Of a stretch of DNA of 64,000 nt, positions 19,612 to 27,102 are shown one piece after another. The notes beneath the pieces were generated by a model, which was not told the DNA's origin, did no database searches, and worked only from the letters and a program-made list of their open reading frames with translations. The position numbers and the translations under genes are program-made. The DNA is from Streptomyces hydrogenans (GTDB lineage: Bacteria; Actinomycetota; Actinomycetes; Streptomycetales; Streptomycetaceae): contig NZ_BNBS01000001.1 of assembly GCF_014656075.1 (NCBI RefSeq), positions 62,001 to 126,000 of the forward strand. The letters run 5' to 3'. The number at the start of each line of letters is the position of its first letter. The first letter of the stretch is position 1.

Positions 19612-20444
19612 CCGTTCTGGTGACCGGAGTACGCGGCCGGGTGGGAGGTGCCGTGTGGCGCGGGCTGCGCGAGGCCGGAGTGGCCGTGCGCGCCGCCAGC
19701 GGCGCGCCGGAGACGGCCGGAGCGCCGGCCGGGGAGCCGCCGGTGCGCCTCGACCTGGGCGAGCCGGGCGGCTTCGCCCCGGCGCTCGACGGGGTCCGGA
19801 AGGTCTTCCTGTACGCGCGGGCCGACACGGCCGAGTCGTTCGCCCGGCAGGCGCTGGCCGCCGGGGTGGAGCACGTGGTGCTGTTCTCGTCGCTGGCGAT
19901 CGACGAGGACGGGGCCGAGGACAACCCGATCGCCCGTCTGCACCAGGGGGCGGAGGACGCGCTGCGCGCCTCGGGTCCGGCCTGGACGTTCCTGCGGGCG
20001 GGCGCGCTGGCCTCGAACGCGCTCCAGTGGGCGGAAGGGATCCGCGCGGGGCGGGGCGTCCGGGTCGCCTACCCGGACACGTACAGCGAGCCCGTCCACG
20101 AGGACGACGTCGCCGAGGTCGCGGTCCGCGCCCTGCTGGGGGACGCCCATCGCGGGGAGGTGCTGCGGATCACCGGTCCCGAGTCCCTGTCGGCGCGGCG
20201 GCAGGCGGAGCTGATCGCCGCGGCGGCCGGGGTCCCCGTCCCCGTGGAGCGCATCGAACGGGCCGAGCACCGGGACCAGTTGACAGGTCACCTGCCGGAG
20301 CCGATCGCGGACTTCCTGCTGGACTTCCAGCGGAAGCGGGACGGTCTGCCGGGGAGCCCGCTGCCCGACACGGAGCGGGTTCTGGGCCGGGGCGCGGCAC
20401 CGTTCGCGCAGTGGGCGCGGGAGCACGCGGCGGCGTTCCGCTGA
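19608..20444 (+). CDS. NmrA-like NAD(P)-binding reductase
   Basis: 278-aa atypical short-chain dehydrogenase. The N-terminus TVLVTGVRGRVGGAVWRGL is the GxxGxxG fold start, with hydrophobic core VEHVVLFSSLA and TFLRAGALASNALQWAEG. The canonical YxxxK pair is not obvious, as is usual in the NmrA group. It is the last gene of the plus-strand operon, coupled by ATGA and followed by a strong terminator. Probably a tailoring reductase; the substrate is unknown. Confidence 0.75.
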   Translation: MTVLVTGVRGRVGGAVWRGLREAGVAVRAASGAPETAGAPAGEPPVRLDLGEPGGFAPALDGVRKVFLYARADTAESFARQALAAGVEHVVLFSSLAIDEDGAEDNPIARLHQGAEDALRASGPAWTFLRAGALASNALQWAEGIRAGRGVRVAYPDTYSEPVHEDDVAEVAVRALLGDAHRGEVLRITGPESLSARRQAELIAAAAGVPVPVERIERAEHRDQLTGHLPEPIADFLLDFQRKRDGLPGSPLPDTERVLGRGAAPFAQWAREHAAAFR

Positions 20445-20469
20445 CGACCGGCCGTACGGCGCGCGGCAC

Positions 20470-20515
20470 GACGACGGCGCGGCCCCCTCGTGCGGGAGGG
20501 GGCCGCGCCGTCGTC
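20470..20515. terminator. Bidirectional terminator, 20-bp perfect stem
   Basis: Two 20-base arms pair perfectly around a 6-base loop GTGCGG. The hairpin lies between convergent genes: the polyketide operon ends at 20444 and the P450 gene at 20527. There is no clear T tract, which is normal in Streptomyces. Confidence 0.85.
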
Positions 20516-20526
20516 CGTGCCGGGGG

Positions 20527-21810
20527 TCACCACTTCACGGGGAGTTCCTTCACGCCGCGCATGACCCGGTTGCTCTGCCAGACGACCTCGTCCACCGGCA
20601 CCGCCAGGCGCAGGCCGGGGAGCCGGCGCACCAGGGTCGCGACGGCGGTGCGCAGTTCGAGGCGCGCGAGGGGCGCGGCGGGGCAGTGGTGGGCGCCGTG
20701 CCCGAAGGCGAGGTGCGGGTTGACGGCGCGGGTGAAGTCGATCTCCTCGGGCCGTTCGAAGACCGTCCCGTCGCGGTTGGCCGAGTCGTTCTGGGCCACG
20801 ACGGCGTCGCCCGCGCGGACGAGCGCGCCGCCGATCTCCAGGTCCTCGACGGCGATCCGGGAGAAGGGCGCGACGCTGGTGGCGAGCGGGGTGACCCGGA
20901 GCAGTTCCTCGACGGCTCCCGGCACCAGAGCGGGCTCCTCGACCAGGCTGTCCCAGAGGGCGGGCCGGGACAGCAGGGTGTAGAGGAAGTTGCCGGTCTG
21001 GTTGGCGGTGGTCTCGTGTCCCGCGGTGAGCAGGTCCACGGCGAAGATGGCGAGTTCGGCCTCGGTGAGCCGGTCCCGTCCGTCGCGGGCCGTGACGAGG
21101 CGACTGAGCAGGTCGTCGCCGGGGTCGGCGATGCGACGGGCTATCAGGTCACGGAGGTAGGCGTCGAGTTCGGCCCGCGCGGCCTGGATCCCGGTGGGGT
21201 CGGCCACGGTGAGGGCCATCATCGTGTCGGTCCAGGCCCGGAAGGCGGCCCGGTCCTCCTCGGGGACGCCGAAGGTCTCGCAGATGACGGTGATGCCCAT
21301 GGGCCAGGCGAGGCCGCCGGCGAGGTCGGCGGGCGAGCCGGTCTCCTCCAGGGCGTCGACGAGTCCGTCGACGATGGCCTGGACCCGGGGGCGTACGGCC
21401 TCGACCTGGCGCACGCTGAACGCCTTGGCGGCCAGGCGGCGCAGCCGGGTGTGTTCCGGGGGGTCCATGCTGAGCAGCGACTCGGGGTGCTGGATCAGCG
21501 GGCTGGAGCGGGGCACGTCCTTGCCGACGGTCGCCGCGCGGCTGAGCCGCGGGTCCGCGAGGGCCGCGCGGACGTCGTCGTAGCGGGTGACCAGCCAGGC
21601 GTCGCCGCCGTGGGGCATGGTGACCCGGCTGACGGGCTGTTCGTCCCGCAGCCGGGCGTAGACCGGGTCGAGGTCGAGCCGTCGGGAGGTGAAGTCGGAG
21701 GCGAGGTAGGGGCAGGAGGACGCCGGGGAAAGGGAATCGGGCTTCGGGGGTTCGGGGACGCGGGATGCGGAAGCCAGAGAATCGGGGATGAGGAATTCGG
21801 GTGAGGTCAT
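20527..21810 (-). CDS. Cytochrome P450, bacterial class I
   Basis: 427-aa soluble P450. The oxygen-binding I-helix reads LLTAGHETTANQ, the K-helix region has VEELLRVTP, and the heme loop FGHGAHHCPAAPLAR gives C376 as heme ligand. The usual Gly two residues after the cysteine is Ala (CPAAPLAR instead of CLGAPLAR). No ferredoxin gene adjoins it, so it must borrow redox partners. Probably a late oxidation of the angucycline; alternatives cannot be excluded. A TAGAGT -10-like box lies 44-49 bp upstream. Confidence 0.9.
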   Translation of the reverse strand: MTSPEFLIPDSLASASRVPEPPKPDSLSPASSCPYLASDFTSRRLDLDPVYARLRDEQPVSRVTMPHGGDAWLVTRYDDVRAALADPRLSRAATVGKDVPRSSPLIQHPESLLSMDPPEHTRLRRLAAKAFSVRQVEAVRPRVQAIVDGLVDALEETGSPADLAGGLAWPMGITVICETFGVPEEDRAAFRAWTDTMMALTVADPTGIQAARAELDAYLRDLIARRIADPGDDLLSRLVTARDGRDRLTEAELAIFAVDLLTAGHETTANQTGNFLYTLLSRPALWDSLVEEPALVPGAVEELLRVTPLATSVAPFSRIAVEDLEIGGALVRAGDAVVAQNDSANRDGTVFERPEEIDFTRAVNPHLAFGHGAHHCPAAPLARLELRTAVATLVRRLPGLRLAVPVDEVVWQSNRVMRGVKELPVKW

Positions 21811-21871
21811 GAGGCCGTCTCCGTCGCTGAATCGGGCGGGCGCTGACCTTTCGACTCTAGGCCGCGAAGGG

Positions 21872-21898
21872 GTGGTCGATCGTCAGAGGAGCGACCAC
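21872..21898. promoter_or_regulatory. Inverted repeat upstream of the P450 gene
   Basis: GTGGTCG and CGACCAC arms are separated by 13 bp, 62-88 bp before the P450 start and just after the second response regulator. It could be an operator for the P450 promoter or a weak terminator. Confidence 0.4.
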
Positions 21899-21943
21899 TT
21901 CTTCACAATTCGACGTCAAGCGTTCGGCCGGAGTTCCGGGGCG

Positions 21944-22627
21944 TCATCCGGCGCCGAGCCGGAAGCCGACGCCGCGCACGGTGCGGATCCATCCGCTGTC
22001 CCCGAGTTTGCTGCGCAGGGAGCTGACGTGGGTGTCGACGGTGCGGCTGGCCCGGGCGCCGATCGCCTCACCCCTCGGGTCGCCCCATATCTCCTTCATC
22101 AGCTGGTGCCGGCTGACGACTTTCCCGGAGTTCTGGGCGAGGTAGTAGAGGAGGTCGAATTCCTTGCGGGTGAGTTCCACGAGCCGTCCGCCCACGAGGA
22201 CTTCGCGGGATTCCGCGTCGACTCTGAGGCGCCCTATGGAGACGACCGTGAGGGATTCGCGCACGGGTTCCCGGGGGCGGGTCCGGCGGGTGACGGCCTC
22301 GATGCGGGCGACGAGTTCGCGGAATTCGTAGGGCTTGTCGAGGCAGTCGTCGGCGCCGGCCCAGAGGCCGAGCACCCGGTCGAGTTCGGTGCCGCTGTCG
22401 GTGAAGGCGATGACCGGGACCGGGCCGCCGGCGCGGATGCGCCGGCACAGCTCCAGGCCGTCGATGTCCGGCAGGTCCAGGTCGAGCAGGACCAGGTCCG
22501 CCTCCTGGTGGAGGGCGAGGGCCTCGGCTCCGGTGGCGGCACAGGTGACGTCGTGTCCGAGCCGTTCCAGCCGGGCGGCCGGTGAGCCGGAGCCGTCCTC
22601 CGGCGTCCCCACGACCAAGACGTGCAC
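21944..22627 (-). CDS. Atypical OmpR-type response regulator, no acidic pocket
   Basis: 227-aa regulator, clearly paralogous to the one at 6342-7028 (shared LLDLDLPDIDGLELCRR, LTRKEFDLLYYLA, TVRGVGFRLG). D49, the downstream threonine (IAFTDSG) and lysine (LDKPYEF) are kept. However, the metal-binding acidic pair is replaced by Gly7-Thr8 in VHVLVVGTPED, so normal phosphorylation is unlikely. Such regulators, for example JadR1, may respond to pathway end products instead. The start is GTG 22627 behind GGAGG. No kinase is near. Confidence 0.87.
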   Translation of the reverse strand: MHVLVVGTPEDGSGSPAARLERLGHDVTCAATGAEALALHQEADLVLLDLDLPDIDGLELCRRIRAGGPVPVIAFTDSGTELDRVLGLWAGADDCLDKPYEFRELVARIEAVTRRTRPREPVRESLTVVSIGRLRVDAESREVLVGGRLVELTRKEFDLLYYLAQNSGKVVSRHQLMKEIWGDPRGEAIGARASRTVDTHVSSLRSKLGDSGWIRTVRGVGFRLGAG

Positions 22628-22720
22628 GCTGCCTCCTACCACCGCTGCCAACTGCCGTTCTCCGCTTGATGATTCACCAGATCCGACGCGGCGGCGGAGT
22701 GCGGGGCGCGCCTTAAAGGA

Positions 22721-22750
22721 GCGTTCACCCGCGTTCACAAAAAGGTTCAG
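22721..22750. promoter_or_regulatory. GTTCAC direct repeats upstream of the second regulator
   Basis: GCGTTCAC occurs at 22721 and 22731, with a third relative GGTTCAG at 22744. On the minus strand these are TGAAC heptamer-like repeats at about 10-12 bp period, about 100 bp before the regulator start. Short direct repeats one turn apart are typical OmpR-family or SARP sites; autoregulation is plausible. Confidence 0.45.
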
Positions 22751-23481
22751 GCCACCGGTCCGTACGCCGCCAGGAAGGTGCGGACGGCGGACCCGCCCAC
22801 GGCCCGGAGTTCTGCCTCGGGAACCCGCCGGGTGCCCAGGCGCGAGCGGGCCTCCATGGGTCCGGTCAGCAGGGCGAGGAGCTGTTCCGCCGCCTCGGCG
22901 GGGTCGCAGGGGCGCAGGTGCCCGGCGAGGGAGAGGCGGGCGAGCCGGTCGGCGAGGGACTGCTTGAGCCGGCCCGCGCCGCGCCCCCAGACGACCTCCA
23001 GCAGGTCGGGGAAGCGGGCGACCTCGGCGTACAGCAGGCGGCGGAGGGACCAGGAGCGCTCGTCGCAACATCGCAGCAGGAGCTGGTGGGCGACCGCGTC
23101 GAGGGTCGCGCGCAACGCGTCCGGGCCGAAGGGGGTGTCGTGCCCCTCGGCGGTCAGCCGCTCGACGACGGCGAGGTTCTCGGCCATGACGGTGTCGGCC
23201 GCCGCCTCCAGCGCGCTGCGGAAGACGTTCTCCTTGTCGCCGAGGTGGTTGTACACGGTGTGCTTGGCGACGCCCGCGACCTCGGCGATCTCCTCCATGC
23301 ACGCGCGGGCGTAGCCGCGGTGGGCGAACACCGTGAACGCGGCGCCGAGGATGGCCTCCCGCTTGTCGATCCGGCCGCGGGACGCGCCCCGCCGGGCCGC
23401 CCTCGCGCCTCCCGCGGACTCGCCCGCACCGGCCTCCTCGGCCGTCTTCGTCGCCTTCGTCGCTGCACTGGTTCCGGTCAC
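22747..23481 (-). CDS. TetR-family repressor, divergent from exporter
   Basis: 244 aa with a charged, Ala/Gly-rich N-terminal tail, then the helix-turn-helix at about residues 38-85 (REAILGAAFTVFAHRGYA, EVAGVAKHTVYNHLGDKEN). The ligand domain includes RCCDERSWSLRRLLYAEVARFPDLL, the AefR-like type. GTG 23481 is taken as start. It faces the exporter at 23689 across 207 bp with two operator copies. LanK, which represses the exporter gene lanJ in the landomycin cluster, is the functional model; that comparison is inference. Confidence 0.85.
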   Translation of the reverse strand: MTGTSAATKATKTAEEAGAGESAGGARAARRGASRGRIDKREAILGAAFTVFAHRGYARACMEEIAEVAGVAKHTVYNHLGDKENVFRSALEAAADTVMAENLAVVERLTAEGHDTPFGPDALRATLDAVAHQLLLRCCDERSWSLRRLLYAEVARFPDLLEVVWGRGAGRLKQSLADRLARLSLAGHLRPCDPAEAAEQLLALLTGPMEARSRLGTRRVPEAELRAVGGSAVRTFLAAYGPVA

Positions 23482-23511
23482 CGCGTCATCGTACCGCCCC
23501 GACCCAACTAC

Positions 23512-23527
23512 TGCACCAGTGAGTGCA
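23512..23527. promoter_or_regulatory. TetR operator copy 1
   Basis: TGCACCAGTGAGTGCA: TGCAC and GTGCA arms around a 6-bp spacer, 31 bp upstream of the repressor start. The same 16-bp design recurs at 23574, and a half-site ACCAGTGCA lies at the start of the repressor gene near 23464-23472. Confidence 0.7.
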
Positions 23528-23573
23528 ATTGAGCGCACACCCGGTTGCAGTCGAACCAGCGAGCCCCATAAAG

Positions 23574-23589
23574 TGCACCAGCCAGTGCA
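23574..23589. promoter_or_regulatory. TetR operator copy 2
   Basis: TGCACCAGCCAGTGCA has the same arms and spacer length as copy 1, with centres 62 bp apart. It lies about 100 bp before the exporter start. Two sites in a divergent promoter fit joint control of repressor and exporter. Confidence 0.7.
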
Positions 23590-23688
23590 GTTCACTGGGA
23601 CAGATCGTCGACGCCCGGGGCCGACCCGCCCCCTCCGCTCGCGACCGCTCCCGTCCGGCACACCGCTCGACCTTCGGAAGAGAGAGTC

Positions 23689-25188
23689 ATGGCACACACG
23701 TCCGACGGACGCCTCGATCCCGCCCTGCGGCGACTGATCGGCGTCATCCTGCTCGGCGGGATCATGGGGATCCTCGACAGCTCGATGATCGCCGCCGCGG
23801 CCGACACCCTGGCCCAGGACCTCGACACCTCACTGGCCACGGTCAGTTGGGTCTCGACCAGCTATCTGCTGGCCCTCACCGTCTCCATCCCGGTCACCAC
23901 CTGGGCCGTCGACCGCTTCGGCGGCCGGCGGCTGTGGCTGGTCGGCCTCGTCGTCTTCCTCGCCGGATCGATCGGCTCCGGCCTCGCCTGGGACGCGCCG
24001 AGCCTCATCGTCTTCCGCGTCGTCCAAGGCCTGGGAGCGGGCCTCCTCGACCCGCTGATGCTCACCCTCCTCGCCCGCGCCTCCGGCCCCGAGCGGGCCG
24101 GCCGCGTCATGGGTCTCATGGGGGTGGTCGGCTCCAGCGGACCCGTGCTCGGACCGGTCGTCGGCGGCATCATCCTCCAGGGCCTCTCCTGGCGTTGGAT
24201 GTTCCTGGTCAACATCCCGATCGGGATCGTCGCCCTGGTCCTCGCCCTGCGGACCGTGCCGAAGGACGCGCCCGGCTCCGACGCCCCCGTCGCGCGCCTC
24301 GACATCACCGGCATCGCCCTGATCGGCCCCGGCGTCGCCGCCGGCGTCCTCGCCCTCTCGCAGGCGGCCGAGCGCGCGGCCTTCGCCACGTGGCAGGTCC
24401 TCGTCCCGCTGGCCGCCGCCGTCCTGCTGCTCGGCGGGTACGCGGTGCACGCGCTCGGCGCCCGGCGCACGGCCCCCCTCATCGACCTGCGGCTCTTCAC
24501 CCGCCGCAGCTTCTCGGCCAGCGTCACGGTCGGCGCGCTCGTCGGCCTCGCCACCTTCGCCTTCCTCTTCGCGCTGCCCCTCTACTACCAGCAGGCGCGC
24601 GGGCACGGCGCCTTCGCGTCGGCCCTGCTGCTCGCCCCGCTCGGCGTCGGCTCCGCCCTCTCCATGCCCCTCACCGGGCGGCTCTCCGACCGGCTCGGCT
24701 CCCGGCCCCTGGTGCTGGCCGGCGGTGTCGTCGCCGCGCTGAGCGCCCTGGCGTTCACCCGGGCCGGCGCGGACACCCCCGAGGCCCTGACCGCCCTCGC
24801 CGCGTTCACCCTCGGTCTCGGGCTCGGCTCCGTCGGCGCCCCGACGATCGCCTCCCTCTACCGCACGCTGCCGTCCGCGCTGGTCCCGCAGGGCAGCTCC
24901 GTCCTCTACATGCTCAACCAGCTGGGCGCCTCGGTCGGCATCGCGACCGTCGCCCTCGTCGTACAGACCGCCGGCGACGGCGACGCCGTCCGCGGCTTCC
25001 GCGCGGCCGCCTGGACGGTGGCGATCGCCCTCGTCGTCACCCTGGCCGCCGCCACCCAGCTCCCGGGCCGGCCCGAGCCGCGTCGGGAAGCGCCCGACAC
25101 CTCCGCCGACACCGGGACCGACGCCCCGGACGCGCCCCTCTCCGAGACCACCCCGTCCGCCGTCGCCACACGGGGGGACCAGCAGTGA
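23689..25188 (+). CDS. DHA2-family drug exporter (EmrB/QacA type)
   Basis: 499-aa proton-driven exporter with about 14 membrane helices. Motifs: GIMGILDSSMIAAAADTLA (helix 1), LSTSYLLA-like SWVSTSYLLALTVSIPVTTW, DRFGGRRLWLVG (loop 2) and GSSGPVLGPVVGGII (motif C of drug exporters). A charged Asp/Thr-rich tail ends the protein. It is divergent from a TetR repressor with shared operators. Likely exports, and gives self-resistance to, the angucycline, as LanJ and JadJ-type exporters are thought to do. Confidence 0.9.
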   Translation: MAHTSDGRLDPALRRLIGVILLGGIMGILDSSMIAAAADTLAQDLDTSLATVSWVSTSYLLALTVSIPVTTWAVDRFGGRRLWLVGLVVFLAGSIGSGLAWDAPSLIVFRVVQGLGAGLLDPLMLTLLARASGPERAGRVMGLMGVVGSSGPVLGPVVGGIILQGLSWRWMFLVNIPIGIVALVLALRTVPKDAPGSDAPVARLDITGIALIGPGVAAGVLALSQAAERAAFATWQVLVPLAAAVLLLGGYAVHALGARRTAPLIDLRLFTRRSFSASVTVGALVGLATFAFLFALPLYYQQARGHGAFASALLLAPLGVGSALSMPLTGRLSDRLGSRPLVLAGGVVAALSALAFTRAGADTPEALTALAAFTLGLGLGSVGAPTIASLYRTLPSALVPQGSSVLYMLNQLGASVGIATVALVVQTAGDGDAVRGFRAAAWTVAIALVVTLAAATQLPGRPEPRREAPDTSADTGTDAPDAPLSETTPSAVATRGDQQ

Positions 25189-26015
25189 GCACCCTCGTCA
25201 TCGCGGGCGGCACCGACGGCATCGGCAAGGCCCTCGCCGAGCGCCACCTCGACCGGGGCGACACCGTCCTCGTCATCGGCCGCGACCCCGCCAAGGGCCG
25301 TACCTACCTGGAGCGGGCCCGGGCCCGCGGCGCCGGCGACCGGGCGCGCTTCGTCCGCGCCGACCTCAGCCTGCTCGCGGACACCGAGGCCGCGATCGAG
25401 CGGATCACCGCGGAAGCGCCGGCCCTCGACGCCCTGGTCCTCTGCGCCCGCCACTACCGCTCCCGCCGCACGGTGACGCCGGAGGGGTACGAGGAGAACT
25501 TCGCGCTCTTCTACCTCAGCCGCTATCTCCTCGGCCACGGTCTGGTCCCGGTCCTCCGCAAGGCCGAGCGGCCCGTCGTCGTGAACGTCGCCGGCCCCGG
25601 CGCCCCCCTCGACGTGGTCCGCTGGGACGACCTGCAGCTCCGCCACGGCTACCACGGCGGCGCGGCCCTCGGCCACGGCGGCAAGCTGAACGACCTCCTC
25701 GCCGTCGCCTTCGCCGACCGGTACGCCGCCACCACGGGCATCCGGTACGTCCTCATCCACCCCGGCGTCACCGCGACCGGCTTCTCCGGCGAGTACGACG
25801 CCGAGACCCTCCGGCACATCCGGTCGATGCAGCAGCGCGCGAAACCCGTCTCGGCGGCCCTGCCCCCCATCGTGGACGCCCTCGACGACCCGCCCGCCGC
25901 ACCCCTCAGCGCCTTCGTCGAGGGCCACCGCCTGCGGGTCGACACCTCCGACTTCGACCGGGCGGCCGCCCTCCGCCTGGAGCGGATCACGAAGCTGCTC
26001 CTGGAGCGGAGTTGA
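25185..26015 (+). CDS. Short-chain dehydrogenase/reductase
   Basis: 276 aa, coupled to the exporter by GTGA. STLVIAGGTDGIGKALAER is the NAD(P)-binding start; ADLSLLADTEAAIERI and LDALVLCARHYRSRRTVTPEG follow the layout of the protochlorophyllide-reductase-like SDR subgroup. The catalytic tyrosine region (HGGKLNDLLAVAFADRY) is degenerate: no clear YxxxK. It may be a tailoring reductase or a non-catalytic relative; the substrate is unknown. Confidence 0.75.
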   Translation: MSTLVIAGGTDGIGKALAERHLDRGDTVLVIGRDPAKGRTYLERARARGAGDRARFVRADLSLLADTEAAIERITAEAPALDALVLCARHYRSRRTVTPEGYEENFALFYLSRYLLGHGLVPVLRKAERPVVVNVAGPGAPLDVVRWDDLQLRHGYHGGAALGHGGKLNDLLAVAFADRYAATTGIRYVLIHPGVTATGFSGEYDAETLRHIRSMQQRAKPVSAALPPIVDALDDPPAAPLSAFVEGHRLRVDTSDFDRAAALRLERITKLLLERS

Positions 26016-26061
26016 CGACTCCGTCACGTCGGGGCCGGGACCGCGCCGCGTCCCCGGATCC

Positions 26062-26094
26062 CTGACGAAGTTCTGACGAAGTCCTGAAACGGCG
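26062..26094 (+). promoter_or_regulatory. Three 11-bp direct repeats before the second ABM gene
   Basis: CTGACGAAGTT, CTGACGAAGTC and CTGAAACGGCG follow one another at exactly 11-bp spacing, ending 75 bp before the start codon. Direct repeats with an 11-bp period are the hallmark of SARP and OmpR-type activator sites, which fits control by one of the cluster regulators. Confidence 0.6.
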
Positions 26095-26168
26095 GCACTT
26101 GGGCACCCCCGCCCGGCGCACGGAGACTTGATCCGTCCCGATCCCCCACTCCCGCTCCGGAGGCTCCC

Positions 26169-26849
26169 GTGCCGCACCCGCAGACCCCCGCCACCGCCCG
26201 CCCGGTCCTGGACAGCCCGGGGAGCGCCGCCGCGCTCGTCACCACCGTGCCCGTCGACGGACCCGGCCGTCCCCGGGCCGTCGCCGAGGCGGTTGCCCGC
26301 CTCGGCGCCGACCCGGCGGCGTGGCCCGAGGGCCTGACCTCGTTCACCGTCTACGTCGACGACACCGGCGCCACCGTCCTCACGTACACGCAGTGGACGT
26401 CGGAGGAGGCGCTCGCCGGGGCCCGGAAGGGCACCGGCGGCACCTGGCCGGCCGGTCTCGGCGCCGTCCCCGGCACGGGAGCCCCGGCGGCGGCGCCCTT
26501 CCGTCACTACCGCGCGGTCCTGGGCAGCGTCCCGTCGGATCCCGCGGTCCTCCCCGAGTCGTTCCCCGTCGCGTTCTTCGACACCGAGGACGAGGCGGCG
26601 GCCCGGAAGTGGCTCGACGGGCTGCTGGCCTCGGAGGAGAGCACGGAGGGAGCGGACCGCGCCTACCCGGGCGCGGTGGCCGCGCACCTGCACATCAGCC
26701 TGGACGGCACCCGGGTCCTCAGCTTCTCCGAGTGGCTCTCGGAGGAGCAGGCGGTGGCCCACATCGAGGCCGTGTGGGCGCCGGTGCTCGCACGCTTCGG
26801 GGGCACGGGCTCCCTCTACCGGCACGTCGCCACGTACCTGCGGCCCTGA
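26169..26849 (+). CDS. Second tandem-domain ABM monooxygenase-like protein
   Basis: 226 aa with the same two-fold ferredoxin-like layout as the protein at 18922. Half one contains LTSFTVYVDDTGATVLTYTQWTSEEAL-like sequence (FTVYVDDTGATVLTYTQW at about 59-76); half two has AAHLHISLDGTRVLSFSEWLSEEQA-like sequence. The GTG/ATG choice is GTG 26169 behind GGAGG. It stands alone behind its own 11-bp repeats, so it is probably a separately controlled tailoring step or a helper of the first ABM protein. Function not shown. Confidence 0.72.
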   Translation: MPHPQTPATARPVLDSPGSAAALVTTVPVDGPGRPRAVAEAVARLGADPAAWPEGLTSFTVYVDDTGATVLTYTQWTSEEALAGARKGTGGTWPAGLGAVPGTGAPAAAPFRHYRAVLGSVPSDPAVLPESFPVAFFDTEDEAAARKWLDGLLASEESTEGADRAYPGAVAAHLHISLDGTRVLSFSEWLSEEQAVAHIEAVWAPVLARFGGTGSLYRHVATYLRP

Positions 26850-27102
26850 CGCGGCGCCGGCGAAGAAGCGCAGCTCAGCGCGTTCCTTCCGCGTCCCACG
26901 GTCCGTCATGGACGCTTCTCCACAAGGGCGTTGACGCCCCCGAGCACGCGTCCGTGCGCCGTTCCGCGCCGGTCGCACCTCAGGGTGGGACAACCGCGGC
27001 GCGCGCTCGCGCGAACCGGTGAATCCGGCCCCCGGTATGTGGGGCCGACACGTGCGCCGGGCACGTTCCCGCCAGCGGTACTCGCCGTTGAGAGGGATGG
27101 GC
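26850..27102. promoter_or_regulatory. Gap between polyketide and lanthipeptide clusters
   Basis: No gene seen in 253 bp. GGGCG-TTGA-CGCCC at 26926-26939 may end the ABM transcript. GGCCCC-N8-GGGGCC at 27027-27046 lies 57 bp before the synthetase start and may be in its leader or promoter. No convincing -35/-10 pair found. Confidence 0.35.

Noticed and set aside
20470..20515. Operator or attachment site
   Set aside because: A 20-bp perfect stem between two convergent gene ends is better explained as a bidirectional terminator.
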